Shown here one piece after another: positions 9,153-16,880 of a DNA stretch of 41,267 nt; the first letter of the stretch is position 1, and each line of letters starts with the position of its first letter. A program made the translations under genes and the position numbers. A model generated the notes under the pieces. That model did no database searches and was not told the origin of the DNA. It was given only the letters and a program-made list of their open reading frames with translations. Source of the stretch: Halorhodospira halophila (GTDB taxonomy: Bacteria > Pseudomonadota > Gammaproteobacteria > Nitrococcales > Halorhodospiraceae); contig NZ_NHSN01000005.1 in assembly GCF_016653405.1 (NCBI RefSeq), positions 1 to 41,267 on the forward strand, given 5' to 3'.

Positions 9153-9246
9153 CGATAACGCCCGCCCGTCGGATTTGCGACACGCGCGCGCCGCTCGCCG
9201 CCCGGTCACCGCCCGGCACAGGGCGGCGGCGACCGCGGACCGGGCG

Positions 9247-9262
9247 TGGCACGCGCCTTGCT
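9247..9262 (+). promoter_or_regulatory. Sigma-54 (-24/-12) promoter of the nifE operon
   Basis: TGGCAC at 9247-9252, a 5-base spacer, then TTGCT at 9258-9262, matching TGGCAC-N5-TTGC. The GG and GC doublets are 12 bp apart. Transcription would start about 9273, 30 bases before the nifE ATG. Confidence 0.88.
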
Positions 9263-9302
9263 GCACTGCGGGCAAGCCACCCACGACCGGAGCTGCCCGC
9301 CC

Positions 9303-10700
9303 ATGCGCAACCAGGAGATCGCCGCTCTGCTCGACGAGCCGGGCTGCGCCCACAACCAGGGGTCGAAGTCCGGCTGCGCACGTCCCACCCCCGGGGCCGC
9401 CGCCGGCGGCTGCGCCTTCGACGGCGCCCAGATCACCCTGCTGCCGGTGGCCGACGCCGCCCACATCGTCCACGGCCCCATCGGCTGCGCCGGCAGTTCC
9501 TGGGATAACCGCGGCACCCGCTCCACCGGGCCCACCCTGTGGCGCATCGGCATGACCACCGACCTCAGCGAGCAGGACGTGATCATGGGCCGGGGCGAGG
9601 CGCGGCTGTTCCACGCCATCAAGCAGGCCGTGGACGAACACGCCCCGGCGGCGGTGTTCGTCTACAACACCTGCGTACCGGCACTCACCGGCGACGACCT
9701 CGAGGCGGTGTGCGGCAGCGCCGAGCGCCGCTGGGGCACGCCAGTCATCCCGGTGGACTGCGCCGGATTCTACGGCAGCAAAAACCTGGGCAACCGCATC
9801 GCTGGCGAGGCGGTGGTCCGGCACATCGTCGGCACCCGCGAGCCGGAACCGGTGCCGGCAGAGGACCAACCGGCGGACCGCCAGATCCACGACGTAGGCC
9901 TGATCGGCGAGTTCAACATCGCCGGCGAATTCTGGAACGTCCTGCCGCTGCTCGACGAGCTCGGCCTGCGCCTGCTCGGCAGCCTATCCGGCGACGCCCG
10001 CTACCACGAGCTGCAGACCCTCCACCGGGCCGAGGCCAACATGCTGGTCTGCTCCAAGGCTTTGCTGAATGTGGCGCGCACCCTGGAGGAGCGCTACGGC
10101 ATCCCGTATTTCGAGGGCAGCTTCTACGGCGTCGCCGACACCTCCGCCGCCCTGCGCGGCTTCGCCCGGCTGATCGACGACCCGGCACTGACCGAGCGCA
10201 CCGAGCAGGTCATCGCCCGCGAGGAGGCCCGCGCCGATGCCGCGCTGGAGCCCTACCGCGAGCGCCTGCGCGGGCGCCGCGCCCTGCTCTATACCGGCGG
10301 CGTGAAGAGCTGGTCGGTGGTCTCGGCGCTGCAGGATCTGGGCATGGAGGTGGTCGCCACCGGAACGCGCAAATCCACCGAGGCGGACAAGGCGCGTATC
10401 CGCGAGCTGATGGGCGAGCAGGCGCAGATGCTCGATAGCGGCGCGCCGCGGACGCTGATCGACACCGTCCGCGCCCACGAGGCCGACGTGCTCATCGCCG
10501 GCGGACGGAACATGTACACCGCGCTGAAGGCGCGCATCCCGTTTCTGGACATCAACCAGGAGCGCCCCCACGCCTACGCCGGCTACACCGGCATGGTGGA
10601 GCTGGCCCGCCAGCTGTGCCGCAGCATCGAGAGCCCCATCTGGCCCCAGGTGCGTGAACCGGCGCCCTGGGAACGGCAGGAAGGGAGGACCGGGCCATGA
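9303..10700 (+). CDS. nifE: Nitrogenase FeMo-cofactor scaffold subunit NifE
   Basis: NifE pairs with NifN (NifE2N2) to form the scaffold on which NifB-co is turned into FeMo-co. The N-terminal stretch [14 protein letters not shown] and [41 protein letters not shown] and the later [19 protein letters not shown] are typical of NifE rather than NifD. The protein is 465 residues. I chose the ATG at 9303 because it sits 30 bases after the predicted sigma-54 start site. A longer frame beginning at 9246 would start inside the promoter. The end overlaps nifN (ATGA, ATG at 10697). The operon continues with nifX and a DUF269 gene. Confidence 0.96.
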   Translation: MRNQEIAALLDEPGCAHNQGSKSGCARPTPGAAAGGCAFDGAQITLLPVADAAHIVHGPIGCAGSSWDNRGTRSTGPTLWRIGMTTDLSEQDVIMGRGEARLFHAIKQAVDEHAPAAVFVYNTCVPALTGDDLEAVCGSAERRWGTPVIPVDCAGFYGSKNLGNRIAGEAVVRHIVGTREPEPVPAEDQPADRQIHDVGLIGEFNIAGEFWNVLPLLDELGLRLLGSLSGDARYHELQTLHRAEANMLVCSKALLNVARTLEERYGIPYFEGSFYGVADTSAALRGFARLIDDPALTERTEQVIAREEARADAALEPYRERLRGRRALLYTGGVKSWSVVSALQDLGMEVVATGTRKSTEADKARIRELMGEQAQMLDSGAPRTLIDTVRAHEADVLIAGGRNMYTALKARIPFLDINQERPHAYAGYTGMVELARQLCRSIESPIWPQVREPAPWERQEGRTGP

Positions 10701-12064
10701 CCCGCATCGAACGATCCACCAGCCCGCTGAGCGTCAACCCGCTGAAGGCCAGCCAACCGGTGGGTGGCACCCTCGCCACCCTCGGCTTCCGCGGCGCCGT
10801 GCCGCTGCTCCACGGCGCCCAGGGCTGCACGGCCTTCGGCAAGGTCTACTTCGTGCGCCACTTCAACGAGCCGATCCCGTTGCAGACCACGGCCATCGAC
10901 CCGATCAGCGCGGTGCTCGGCGCCGACGATAACGTCCTCGGCGCCCTGGATACCCTGTGCAGCAAGTCCGCGCCGGCGCTGATCACGCTGCTGACCACCG
11001 GGCTCTCGGAGGCCGAGGGTACGGACATCGAACGACTGGTGCGCACCTTCCGCAGCGAGCACCCGGAGCACGCCACCACCGCCGTGGTGCCGGTGAACAC
11101 GCCGGATTTCGTCGGCAGCTTGGCCAGTGGCTACGCGGCCACGGTGGAGGCGGTCATCGAACACCTGGTCCCCGCCGAGGGCACCCGCCCCGGCCGGGCA
11201 CCGCGGCGGGTCAACCTGCTGCTCTCCGACGCCGTCTCGCCCGGGGATGCCGAGGCGCTGTGCGAGTTGCTCGAGGCCTTCGGCCTGGAGCCGGTGGCCA
11301 TCCCCGACCTGGGGGCCTCCATGGACGGCCACCTGGACGACGACGATTTCAGCCCGATCACCACCGACGGGACGCCGCTGGAGGCGCTGCGTGGCTGCGG
11401 CGACGCCGCCGCCACGGTGGTCGTGGGCGCCTCGCTGAACCGCGCGGCGGACCGGCTGCGCGAGCGCACCGGGGTCCCCGACTACCGCTTCGAGCACCTG
11501 ATGGGCCTGCACGCCACGGACCGACTGGTTATGGTCCTGTGCGCCATCGCCGACCGCACCGCCCCGCCACCACGCATCCAGCGCCAGCGTCGGCAGCTGC
11601 AGGACGCCCTGCTCGACACCCACTCGGTGCTCGGCACCACGCCGGTGGGCGTGGCCACCGAGGCGGACCTGCTCGCCGGGCTGACCACCCTGCTCCACGA
11701 CGCCGGCGCCGAGGTGACCACCGCCGTGGCCCCGGAGCGCTCGCCGGTGCTCGACGCCATACCGGCGCGCCGGGTGCATATCGGCGACCTGGAGGCGCTG
11801 GAGCACCACGGCCGCGAGGACGGCGTGGAGCTGATCCTCGGCAGCGGCCACGCCGCCGCCACCGCCGGCCGGCTGGGGGTGCCCATCGTGCAGTGCGGCT
11901 ACCCCATCTGGGAGCGGGTCGGGCTGCACACCCGCCCCCGGGTGGGCTACCGCGGCAGCCGCGACACCCTCTTCGAGCTGGCCAACACCCTCCTCGAGCA
12001 TCGCGAGGTGCACGGCGACGTGCGCCCCTACCGCTCGATCTACCGCAGCGCCGATATCGCCTGA
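10697..12064 (+). CDS. nifN: Nitrogenase FeMo-cofactor scaffold subunit NifN
   Basis: The 455-residue protein is the NifK-like half of the NifE2N2 scaffold. [69 protein letters not shown] and [22 protein letters not shown] are the usual NifN landmarks, and [17 protein letters not shown] is near the C-terminus. The ATG overlaps the nifE stop by 4 bp, fitting equal synthesis of the two partners. It is followed 9 bp later by nifX. Confidence 0.95.
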   Translation: MTRIERSTSPLSVNPLKASQPVGGTLATLGFRGAVPLLHGAQGCTAFGKVYFVRHFNEPIPLQTTAIDPISAVLGADDNVLGALDTLCSKSAPALITLLTTGLSEAEGTDIERLVRTFRSEHPEHATTAVVPVNTPDFVGSLASGYAATVEAVIEHLVPAEGTRPGRAPRRVNLLLSDAVSPGDAEALCELLEAFGLEPVAIPDLGASMDGHLDDDDFSPITTDGTPLEALRGCGDAAATVVVGASLNRAADRLRERTGVPDYRFEHLMGLHATDRLVMVLCAIADRTAPPPRIQRQRRQLQDALLDTHSVLGTTPVGVATEADLLAGLTTLLHDAGAEVTTAVAPERSPVLDAIPARRVHIGDLEALEHHGREDGVELILGSGHAAATAGRLGVPIVQCGYPIWERVGLHTRPRVGYRGSRDTLFELANTLLEHREVHGDVRPYRSIYRSADIA

Positions 12065-12073
12065 GGAGCCGTG

Positions 12074-12559
12074 ATGACTGTCCGTCACTTAAGGATCGCC
12101 GACGGGGAGGGGCTGGAACCCGCCCACCAGGGCTCGGTGCGCATCGCCTTCGCCACCGCCGACCGGCACACCGTGGACCAGCACTTCGGGCTGGCCAGCG
12201 GCTTCGCCATCTACCAGGTGGGGTGTTCGGGCACCCGGCTGCTGGAGGTGGCCGACATCGAGGAGCCGGCCGACGCGGCGCCGGACTGCGACCGCCTGGC
12301 ACCGCGCCTGCAGGTCGTCGAGGGCTGCGCCGCGCTCTACTGCAACGCCATCGGCGCCCCGGCCGTGCGACGGCTGCTCACACAGGGGTGCCAGCCGCGC
12401 AAGGTCTCCCACGGCACCGCCATCGACACCGTGCTGGGCACCCTGATCGCGCAGTTGCGCGAGCGCCCGCCGGCCTGGCTGAGCCGGGCCCTGCGCGGCG
12501 AACCGGCCGGCGAGGCCCGTTTCGACGCCATGGAGGCCACCGGCTGGTGGGCCGACTGA
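12074..12559 (+). CDS. nifX: NifX, NifB-co/FeMo-co precursor carrier
   Basis: This 161-residue protein belongs to the NifX/NifB-C-terminal/NafY cofactor-binding superfamily. VRIAFATADRHTVDQHFGLASGFAIYQV opens the domain, and YCNAIGAPAVRRLLTQGCQPRKVSHGT lies in its second half. NifX carries NifB-co and a FeMo-co precursor between NifB and NifE-NifN. The ATG at 12074 follows GAGGAG at a sensible spacing. A GTG three bases earlier would be too close to that site. Its place after nifN is the conserved order. A second member of the family is encoded at 15945-16649. Confidence 0.92.
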   Translation: MTVRHLRIADGEGLEPAHQGSVRIAFATADRHTVDQHFGLASGFAIYQVGCSGTRLLEVADIEEPADAAPDCDRLAPRLQVVEGCAALYCNAIGAPAVRRLLTQGCQPRKVSHGTAIDTVLGTLIAQLRERPPAWLSRALRGEPAGEARFDAMEATGWWAD

Positions 12560-12589
12560 CCAGCTGCAGCCAACCAGGGAGGAACCCCC

Positions 12590-13099
12590 ATGTGGACCTG
12601 GAACCCGCAGGACGAGCAACCCGAAACCACCGCCACCGCGCAGGTCCTGGACGATCAGGATCCCGCCCTCGAGACACCGTTCATCCGTGAGCTGCTCCGC
12701 CAGGTCCGTGCCACGGACACCTTCGGGGCGTGGGAACACTACAGCGATGCGGCGGTCATCGATCCGTTCATCCTCACCCCCGAGCGCAAGCGCGCCATCC
12801 CCGTGGTCGCCGACCCCGACGGCGAAACGGTCAACCGGGTGCGCACCTTCTACAACGCCGTGTCCGCGCGGATCGAGGCGCGCAGCGGGGTGATGGCGGT
12901 GCCGGTGATCAACCTCAGCCACGAAGGCTTCGGCCGCGCCTTCGTGCTTGCCGGCAAGCTGGTGGTCGTCGACAAGCCGCTGCGCGACGTCCACCGCTTC
13001 GGCTTCGCCAGCACCGAGAAGCTGGTCAGCCGCGGCGAGCGCCTGGTCGACGGGGCGGTGGCCCTGATCGAGCGCTTCCCGGAGGTGGCCCGAGCCTGA
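12590..13099 (+). CDS. NifX-associated nitrogen fixation protein (DUF269 family)
   Basis: The 169-residue protein matches the DUF269 family that follows nifX in many diazotrophs. Recognisable parts are TPFIRELLRQVRATDTFGAWEHYSD, the acidic DPFILTPERKRAIPVVADPD, and HEGFGRAFVLAGKLVVVDKPLRDVHRFGF. Its exact role is unknown; conservation of place suggests FeMo-co assembly or stability. A strong GGAGGAA ribosome site lies just before the ATG. It is the last gene of the nifENX operon. The small DUF683 and ferredoxin genes that often come next are absent. Confidence 0.9.
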   Translation: MWTWNPQDEQPETTATAQVLDDQDPALETPFIRELLRQVRATDTFGAWEHYSDAAVIDPFILTPERKRAIPVVADPDGETVNRVRTFYNAVSARIEARSGVMAVPVINLSHEGFGRAFVLAGKLVVVDKPLRDVHRFGFASTEKLVSRGERLVDGAVALIERFPEVARA

Positions 13100-13168
13100 A
13101 TCCCGCGCGGCCGGACCGACGGACTATACTCCGCTGGGGGGTTCGACCCCGTAATGGAGGATAGCCCG

Positions 13169-14032
13169 ATGGCTCATTCATGGTTGCGCACCGCCGGTGC
13201 TGCGCTGCTCATTGCCCCGCTGGCGGCCACCGCCGGCCAGGAGATCCGCATCGGCTGGACGGCCTGGGCCGACGCGGAGTTCGTCACCCGGATCGCCGAA
13301 CGGCTGCTCGAGGAGCGCTACGACGTCGACGTCGAACTGGTCCAGACCGACATCGCGCCGCAGTACACCGGCATCGCCCGCGGCGACCTGGACTTGATGC
13401 TGATGTCGTGGCAGCCGATCACCCACGAGGACTACATCGAGCGCTACAGTGACGACCTGCTCGACCTGGGCGTGCTCTACGGCGACGCCCGCCTGGGCTG
13501 GGTGGTGCCGCGCTGGCTGTACGAGGACGGACTGACCAGCATCGATCAGCTCAATGAGGAGCGCTGGCAGGACGCGCTCGACGGGACCATCCAGGGCATC
13601 GACCCGGGCGCCGGGCTGATGCGCCTGTCCCACGAGGCCATCGAGACCTACGGGCTGGATTATACGCTGATCGAGGCCAGCGACGCCGGCATGACGGCCT
13701 CGCTGGACCGGGCCGCGCGCCGCGACGAGCCCATCGTGGTCACCGGCTGGAGCCCGCACTGGAAGTTCGGCGCCTACCAGCTGGCGTTCCTCGACGATCC
13801 GAGGGGCGCGCTTGGCGGCGCGGAGACCATCCACGCCCTCGCCCGCCTCGGCTTCGACGAGGACCATCCGCAGATCGCCGCCTTCATCGGCTGCATGGAC
13901 TACGACCTGGAGATGCTCAACGACTACCTGTTCATCGGTCGGGACGAGTCCACCGAGGCCGCCGTCGACCGCTTCTTCGAGCAGGAGACCGAGCTCATCA
14001 GCGCCTGGGCCGCCTGCGCCACCGAGCAGTAA
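13169..14032 (+). CDS. Glycine betaine/proline-type ABC transporter substrate-binding protein (OpuAC family), orphan
   Basis: The 287-residue protein has a cleavable signal peptide (HSWLRTAGAALLIAPLAATAG). The mature part then starts QEIRIGWTAWADAEFVTRIAERLLE. TDIAPQYTGIARGDLDLMLMSWQP and VTGWSPHWKFGAYQLAFLDDP are characteristic of OpuAC/ProX-type binding proteins for quaternary amines, where Trp residues form the betaine cage. I chose the ATG at 13169 because GGAGG sits 8 bases upstream; an ATG at 13154 lacks this. No permease or ATPase gene is beside it. A possible -10 box TATACT is at 13125-13130, without a clear -35. Betaine uptake fits a halophile, but its position among nif genes may be accidental. 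Confidence 0.85.
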   Translation: MAHSWLRTAGAALLIAPLAATAGQEIRIGWTAWADAEFVTRIAERLLEERYDVDVELVQTDIAPQYTGIARGDLDLMLMSWQPITHEDYIERYSDDLLDLGVLYGDARLGWVVPRWLYEDGLTSIDQLNEERWQDALDGTIQGIDPGAGLMRLSHEAIETYGLDYTLIEASDAGMTASLDRAARRDEPIVVTGWSPHWKFGAYQLAFLDDPRGALGGAETIHALARLGFDEDHPQIAAFIGCMDYDLEMLNDYLFIGRDESTEAAVDRFFEQETELISAWAACATEQ

Positions 14033-14052
14033 ACCCGCCCCACCGACCCTGC

Positions 14053-14076
14053 CCCTGCCGGATCCCTCCGGCAGGG
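14053..14076. terminator. Perfect hairpin between convergent genes, likely bidirectional terminator
   Basis: CCCTGCCGGA (14053-14062), loop TCCC, TCCGGCAGGG (14067-14076): a perfect 10-bp GC-rich stem. It lies 21 bp after the binding-protein stop and 15 bp before the stop of the opposite Usp gene. There is no T-tract on either side, so it may be a factor-assisted rather than a canonical intrinsic terminator. Confidence 0.65.
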
Positions 14077-14090
14077 CTCCGGAGCAGCGC

Positions 14091-14975
14091 TCAGTCCCCG
14101 TCCTCGAACCCGGGGGCGTCGTCGCGGACCAGCAGCAGATCCGTGGACACCTCCCGCAGCAGCCGTGCGGCAACGCTGCCGAGCAGCATGTTCGCCCAGC
14201 GGCCACGCCCGTGGTTGCCCATCACCACCACATCGGCGCCCAGCCCGCCCAGGGCCTCGAGCAGGATCGTGGCCGGATAGCCGGCGTGCACCTCCAGGTG
14301 CACCTCGTCGGCGCCCAGCCCCTCGTCCCGGGCGAACGATTCCAGGTCGGCCCGCGCCTCGTCCATCCAGCGCGTCTGCTGCTCCTGGATGTAGCTATCG
14401 CCGATGCCGGCAGCGCGCATGCGATCCAGCTCGGCGGTATCCACCACATAGAGCAGGTGCAGCTCGGCCGCCGGGAAACAGCGCCGCGCGTACTGAAGCG
14501 CCGCCCGCGAGCAATCCGAGAAATCGACGCCCACAGCAACGCGCCGATACGGCGCATCGGAGTCGCGCCGGACCACCAGCGTCGGCGTCCGTGCGTGGCA
14601 AACCAGCTGCTCGGCGGTGGTGCCCAGGATCCAGTCGCGCACGTACTGCCGGCCGTGGGCACCGACGACCAGCAGGTCGGCGCCGCCCTCGTCCGCGGCG
14701 TAGACCACCTCGCCGATCACATCCCCGATCAGGACCCGGGGCTGCGCGCGGTGGCCCGGGGTCCCGGACTGGAGCTGCTGCTCGGCGGCGGCCTGGAACA
14801 CCCCTTCCCGATCCGGCGAGCCGCTGAGCGCGCGCAGCCCCGGCGCGTCGCTTTCGATGACGTGGACCGCCTCCAGCGTGGCGTCCCAGGCCTCGGCCAA
14901 CTGTACGGCGCGGCGCCCGGCCCGCCCGGCGCGTTCCGACAGGTCGCTGGCGAAGACGATTTTCTGCATGCTCAT
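14091..14975 (-). CDS. Universal stress protein, two tandem UspA domains
   Basis: The 294-residue protein is a head-to-tail duplication of the Usp fold. Domain 1 (about 1-145) starts MQKIVFASDLSERAGRAGRRA and ends with LLVVGAHGRQYVRDWILGTTAEQLVCHARTP. Domain 2 (about 148-290) starts RRVAVGVDFSDCSRAALQYA and contains VVMGNHGRGRWANMLLGSVAARLLREV. Both carry the G-x2-G-x9-GS/GT-like ATP-binding signature, so nucleotide binding is likely. The ATG at 14973-14975 has a GAGGGAG site 6 bases upstream; a second ATG two codons later is possible. It is flanked by convergent or divergent genes and appears monocistronic. Confidence 0.9.
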   Translation of the reverse strand: MSMQKIVFASDLSERAGRAGRRAVQLAEAWDATLEAVHVIESDAPGLRALSGSPDREGVFQAAAEQQLQSGTPGHRAQPRVLIGDVIGEVVYAADEGGADLLVVGAHGRQYVRDWILGTTAEQLVCHARTPTLVVRRDSDAPYRRVAVGVDFSDCSRAALQYARRCFPAAELHLLYVVDTAELDRMRAAGIGDSYIQEQQTRWMDEARADLESFARDEGLGADEVHLEVHAGYPATILLEALGGLGADVVVMGNHGRGRWANMLLGSVAARLLREVSTDLLLVRDDAPGFEDGD

Positions 14976-15090
14976 GACGGCTCCCTCGATCGCATCCGGC
15001 AGAATCCGGCCAAAGGTCCGGTGCAGCGGGCCTCGGCGCTTGCCCGCGCACCGGTCTCATCCTTAGATTGTGGCACCATGACACGCGAGT

Positions 15091-15128
15091 GCGGGAGCCA
15101 CAGCGGGGCAACACGCCGCAGCTCCCGC
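15091..15128 (+). other. Inverted repeat in the leader of the 15160 gene
   Basis: GCGGGAGC (15091-15098) and GCTCCCGC (15121-15128) form an 8-bp stem with a 22-base loop. It ends 31 bases before the ATG of the small membrane protein. It could be a leader structure, an operator or a weak terminator. The rest of the 184-bp gap between the Usp and membrane-protein genes shows no clear promoter to me. Confidence 0.35.
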
Positions 15129-15159
15129 GGAACCCGGTATCCGAGAGGAGCCTTTACCC

Positions 15160-15525
15160 ATGCTTCAGAAGGAACACACGCGCCTCGAGCTCGTCACCTT
15201 CCTGGTGGCGGTGGCCACCGGCGTGCCCGGCGCCGTCGCGGCCTCGGCCGGCGCCTACTGGTTCGGCGGGATCCTGATGGCGATCATGGCCCTGGCCCTG
15301 TTCATTTTCGTCATCCCCGGCATCGCCGCCAAGCTGCCGCCGGCCGGGCAGGCCCTGCCCGCAGCCCTTCTGCTGATCCTCGGCCTGTGGATGATGGCGA
15401 CGGTGGGCGAGGGGCTAAGCTTCCTCGGCTTCATCGCCATGGTGGTAGCCGTGGGCACCGTGCTCATGCCCTTCTACCTGATCGCCCTCGGCGGGCGGGC
15501 CTTCCACCTCAAGCAGCAGCGCTGA
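15160..15525 (+). CDS. Small integral membrane protein of unknown function
   Basis: I do not recognise a family. The 121-residue protein has a charged start (MLQKEHTRLE) and four hydrophobic stretches at about 11-32, 35-55, 62-82 and 85-110. It ends in a basic tail (FHLKQQR), so it is probably a four-helix inner-membrane protein. A ribosome site (GAGAGGAG) precedes the ATG, and codon use is like its neighbours. It stands alone between the divergent Usp gene and the convergent ferredoxin gene, with hairpins on both sides. Nothing in the sequence links it to nitrogen fixation. Confidence 0.7.
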   Translation: MLQKEHTRLELVTFLVAVATGVPGAVAASAGAYWFGGILMAIMALALFIFVIPGIAAKLPPAGQALPAALLLILGLWMMATVGEGLSFLGFIAMVVAVGTVLMPFYLIALGGRAFHLKQQR

Positions 15526-15534
15526 ATGTCAACG

Positions 15535-15577
15535 ACCCCGCGGGACGGCGTCCCCCCCTGCCGCCGCCCCGCGGGGT
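15535..15577. terminator. Hairpin between convergent membrane-protein and ferredoxin genes
   Basis: ACCCCGCGGG (15535-15544) pairs with CCCGCGGGGT (15568-15577), a perfect 10-bp stem with a 23-base loop. It lies in the 73-bp gap between two convergent stop codons, the expected place for a shared terminator. There is no T-run. Confidence 0.55.
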
Positions 15578-15598
15578 ATCCGACCCGCCCTGCGCGGA

Positions 15599-15883
15599 TC
15601 AGGCCGGTTTCAGCGTGACATCCCCGAGGATCTGCGCCTGGCAGGCGATGCGCTGCTGCTTGCCCGCAAAGTGCTCGCGTAGCAGCTTCTGCTCCACCTC
15701 CGAGGGCGCGCTCAGGTTCTCTTCTCCGTCGAGCACCTTGCACAGACAGGTGCCGCAGTCCCCCTCGCGGCAGCCGTAGACAATCCCCGAGCCGACCTTC
15801 TCGGACAGCTCGATGATCCGGGTTCCCGCCGGCGCGCTGACGGTCAGATCGATATCCTTGAACGTTACCTGGGCTCTTGGCAT
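15599..15883 (-). CDS. [2Fe-2S] plant/adrenodoxin-type ferredoxin in the nif cluster
   Basis: This 94-residue protein has the ferredoxin pattern Cys38-x4-Cys43-x2-Cys46 and a distant Cys81 (GCREGDCGTCLC then IACQAQI), which binds one [2Fe-2S] cluster. I took the start at MPRAQVTF (15883) because AAGGAG lies 9 bases upstream. The longer frame to 15967 has an unrelated basic extension. It is the last gene in the nifHDK-ferredoxin-nifY direction, 61 bp after the NifY-like gene. A role as an electron carrier to nitrogenase or in protective conformational binding (as for Shethna-type proteins) is possible; the sequence alone does not decide. Confidence 0.88.
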   Translation of the reverse strand: MPRAQVTFKDIDLTVSAPAGTRIIELSEKVGSGIVYGCREGDCGTCLCKVLDGEENLSAPSEVEQKLLREHFAGKQQRIACQAQILGDVTLKPA

Positions 15884-15944
15884 CCCGTGAACTCCTTGTG
15901 GCTTATGGTTGGATTCTATTGCTGGCCCCGTCCGGTAACCGGCC

Positions 15945-16649
15945 TCACGGCGCGACCCGCGCCGCACCTTCTCCGGCCATCAGCCGGGCCAGCCACGGCG
16001 GCGGGCGCTCGGCCAGGGCGGCGCGAAGCTCGTCCATGTGCGCCGCGGCCGCTCCCCCGGCGTCGCGCCTCATGGGAAAGACCCCGGCGTTGACCACCTT
16101 GGCCGCCGCCGGGCCGCCGATCGAGCAGCAGTACAGCACGTGGCAGTCGGCGATCAGCGCCACCCGGGCCGCGATGCGGTCGTCGCGCCGGGTGCCGCTG
16201 CCAGTGACCGCCTCGGCCACCGGCCGGACCTCGGCAAGCCGGCAGCCGGCGGCACCGACTTCGTAGATGAGGAACCGGGCGCAGGCGCCGAAGTGACCAT
16301 CCAGCTCACCGCCGCTGTTCGAGGCGCAGGCGACCCGGATGGTCCCCTCTGGCGACGGACCCGTCTCCGGCTCGGGGACCGGCTCTGGTGCCGCCTCTTC
16401 GCCGTGCAGGGCCCGGCAGGCGGCCTCCAGCCGCTCCGCCGGGGCCTGCTGAACGGCCTCCAGGTGGTGGGCCCCGCCGGCGTCGCGCAGCCCCCGGGGG
16501 GTCACCCCGGCGAGCTTCTCGGCGCTCAACGGTGCCCCGAGCAGCCCGGTCAGCACCCGCACCAGCTGCGATACGTCGAGCTCCGGGAGCTCGCGCGCCG
16601 CCAGCCCGATGCGCAGGGCCAGTTCCGGTTGCAGTGACGCATCCTGCAT
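15945..16649 (-). CDS. NifY/NafY-like dinitrogenase cofactor-binding protein
   Basis: The 234-residue protein has two parts. The N-terminal helical domain (about 1-100, LALRIGLAARELPELDVSQLVRVLTGLLG and AEKLAGVTPRGLR) resembles the N-terminal domain of NafY/NifY that contacts apo-dinitrogenase. A Pro/Glu-rich linker follows. The C-terminal NifX-like domain (about 120-225) has IRVACASNSGGELDGHFGACARFLIYEV and LYCCSIGGPAAAKVVNAGVFPMR. NifY/NafY binds apo-NifDK and FeMo-co to help insertion. I chose MQDASLQP at 16649 because GGGAGGAGA precedes it. A longer frame to 16838 overlaps the ferredoxin gene. It sits downstream of nifK and the ferredoxin, where nifY is often found. Confidence 0.85.
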   Translation of the reverse strand: MQDASLQPELALRIGLAARELPELDVSQLVRVLTGLLGAPLSAEKLAGVTPRGLRDAGGAHHLEAVQQAPAERLEAACRALHGEEAAPEPVPEPETGPSPEGTIRVACASNSGGELDGHFGACARFLIYEVGAAGCRLAEVRPVAEAVTGSGTRRDDRIAARVALIADCHVLYCCSIGGPAAAKVVNAGVFPMRRDAGGAAAAHMDELRAALAERPPPWLARLMAGEGAARVAP

Positions 16650-16663
16650 GCCGTCTCCTCCCT

Positions 16664-16864
16664 TCAGTCGGCGGGGACGATGCACTCGTCCACCTCGCAG
16701 ACCTCCTCGCAGCGGGGCATCTCGAAATGCCCCTCGCACTCGGTGCAGCGGTCCGCGATGATCTCGTAGAGGCCCATCTTGTTGCGCTTGATGGCCGCCT
16801 CCGGGCACTCCGGCTCGCAGTCGCCGCAGCTGGTGCACAGTTCCGGATCGATCTTCATGGCCAT
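16664..16864 (-). CDS. 2[4Fe-4S] ferredoxin, Alvin type
   Basis: The 66-residue protein carries two [4Fe-4S] motifs. The first is Cys10-x2-Cys13-x2-Cys16-x3-Cys20-Pro. The second is Cys40-x2-Cys43-x8-Cys52-x3-Cys56 with an enlarged eight-residue insertion (EGHFEMPR), followed by an extra Cys61. That insertion and C-terminal extension are typical of the Allochromatium vinosum (Alvin) ferredoxin class, known for very low potentials. It lies 16 bp after nifK and would be a natural electron donor to NifH, charged by the Rnf complex encoded nearby. GAGGAGG lies about 7 bases before the ATG at 16864. Confidence 0.93.
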   Translation of the reverse strand: MAMKIDPELCTSCGDCEPECPEAAIKRNKMGLYEIIADRCTECEGHFEMPRCEEVCEVDECIVPAD

Positions 16865-16880
16865 GCTCTTTCCTCCTCGA

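Noticed and set aside
13137-13153. GGGG-TTCGA-CCCC hairpin resembling a tRNA T-arm before the betaine-binding gene
   Set aside because: No acceptor, D or anticodon arms are found around it; it is a short leader hairpin at most.
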